In this document: in pieces, positions 5,934 to 6,711 of the stretch
How the letters are laid out: every line of letters starts with the position of its first letter
How positions within the stretch are numbered: position 1 is the stretch's first letter
Assembly (NCBI GenBank): GCA_031275955.1
Contig: JAISNZ010000055.1
Location: 1 to 6,711, forward strand
DNA length: 6,711 nt
Direction of reading: 5' to 3'
Origin: Desulfovibrio sp.
GTDB taxonomy: Bacteria; Desulfobacterota; Desulfovibrionia; Desulfovibrionales; Desulfovibrionaceae
Notes under the pieces: generated by a model
What the model was told of the DNA's origin: nothing
Seen by the model: only the letters and a program-made list of their open reading frames with translations
Database searches by the model: none
Made by a program: the position numbers and the translations under genes

Positions 5934-6711
5934 ATGATCCCTGTTCACGGCAAATACCAATTTACCTCCGAATCCGTTACCGAAGGTCACCCCGACAAGG
6001 TCGCCGACCAGATTTCCGACGCCATCCTGGACGCCCTTCTGGCGGAAGATTCCGCATCCCATGTGGCCTGCGAAACCCTGGTCACCACGGGCCTCGCCGT
6101 TATCGCCGGGGAAATTTCCACCCGCGGCTTTGCCGATTTGCCGGAAATCGTCCGCGGCACCATTAAAGGCATCGGGTATGACAGTTCCAGCATGGGGTTT
6201 GACTGGCAGACCTGCGCCGTTGTTTCCACCATCGACAAACAGTCCGCGGATATTGCCCAGGGCGTGCTCCGCGCCGTGGACGAGGATCAGGGCGCCGGCG
6301 ACCAGGGCATGATGTTCGGCTTCGCCTGCGATGAAACCCCCACCCTGATGCCCGCCCCCATCTTCTGGGCCCACAAGCTGTCCGAGCGCCTCACCGCCGT
6401 CCGCAAGCAGGGCATCCTGCCCTATCTGCGTCCTGACGGCAAAACCCAGATTTCCTTTGAATATATTGACGGCAAACCCGCCTTGATCAAGAATGTCGTC
6501 ATTTCCAGCCAACACGCCCCGGAGATTTCCCAGGAACAGATCCGCGCCGACATCACCCGCGAGGTCATTGCCGCCACCCTGCCGCCGGCCCTGTTTTCCG
6601 CGGATAATTGCGAAATCTTCATCAACCCCACAGGGCGCTTCGTGATCGGCGGCCCCATGGGCGATTGCGGCCTTACCGGGCGCAAAATCATCCAGGACAC
6701 TTACGGGGGCA
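5934..6711 (+). CDS. metK: S-adenosylmethionine synthetase MetK, 3' end cut by the window edge
   Basis: This cytoplasmic enzyme makes S-adenosylmethionine from methionine and ATP, releasing phosphate and pyrophosphate. 259 residues are present of a family length near 385-400. The N-terminus has FTSESVTEGHPDKVADQISD (10-29), carrying the conserved ATP-binding histidine and the metal-site aspartate. E47 in CETLVTTG (46-53) is at a conserved methionine/potassium-site position. The first family signature GAGDQGMMFGFA is at 120-131, then DETPTLMP (133-140), LRPDGKTQ (165-172) and NPTGRFVIGGPMGDCGLTGR (231-250). The second signature (GGGAFSGKD) would lie beyond the edge. The ATG at 5934 follows GAGGAG (5921-5926) by 7 bases and gives a typical MetK start. 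The gene follows panC on the same strand, with a structured 155-base gap. Confidence 0.97.
   Translation, partial: MIPVHGKYQFTSESVTEGHPDKVADQISDAILDALLAEDSASHVACETLVTTGLAVIAGEISTRGFADLPEIVRGTIKGIGYDSSSMGFDWQTCAVVSTIDKQSADIAQGVLRAVDEDQGAGDQGMMFGFACDETPTLMPAPIFWAHKLSERLTAVRKQGILPYLRPDGKTQISFEYIDGKPALIKNVVISSQHAPEISQEQIRADITREVIAATLPPALFSADNCEIFINPTGRFVIGGPMGDCGLTGRKIIQDTYGG

Overview
The window is GC-rich chromosomal DNA carrying four housekeeping genes: two on the minus strand at the left (an amtB ammonium channel and a purL FGAM synthase) and two on the plus strand at the right (panC, then the first two-thirds of metK). The single-chain PurS-PurL fusion without a glutaminase domain, the strong codon bias towards G and C, and a sigma-54-type promoter in front of amtB fit a deltaproteobacterial sulfate-reducer-like genome such as a Desulfovibrionaceae member. 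That placement is an inference from style, not from a marker gene.

Layout. Positions 1-116 hold no recognisable gene but contain a 60-base stacked imperfect palindrome. amtB (117-1328, minus) follows, with a regulatory gap (1329-1611) holding a good -24/-12 (sigma-54) promoter. purL (1612-4635, minus) occupies the centre. A 264-base divergent intergenic region (4636-4899) separates purL from panC (4900-5778, plus). It contains a well-formed sigma-70 promoter for purL, a plausible one for panC, and a 15-codon leader frame that ends one base before the panC start. A 155-base gap (5779-5933) with two strong hairpins and a 10-base perfect palindrome precedes metK (5934 to the window end, plus, truncated by the edge).

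How the genes relate. They are not one pathway. AmtB brings in ammonium and is probably expressed under nitrogen limitation. PurL carries out an ammonia-consuming step of purine synthesis, with ammonia supplied by a separate PurQ not present here. PanC makes pantothenate for coenzyme A, and MetK makes S-adenosylmethionine.

I do not see an undescribed multi-gene system here. The points worth a second look are regulatory: the sigma-54 site of amtB, the structured metK leader with two mutually exclusive pairings near the ribosome binding site, the odd panC start region, and the palindromic element at the left edge. The very long open frames antisense to purL and amtB are by-products of GC-rich codon use.
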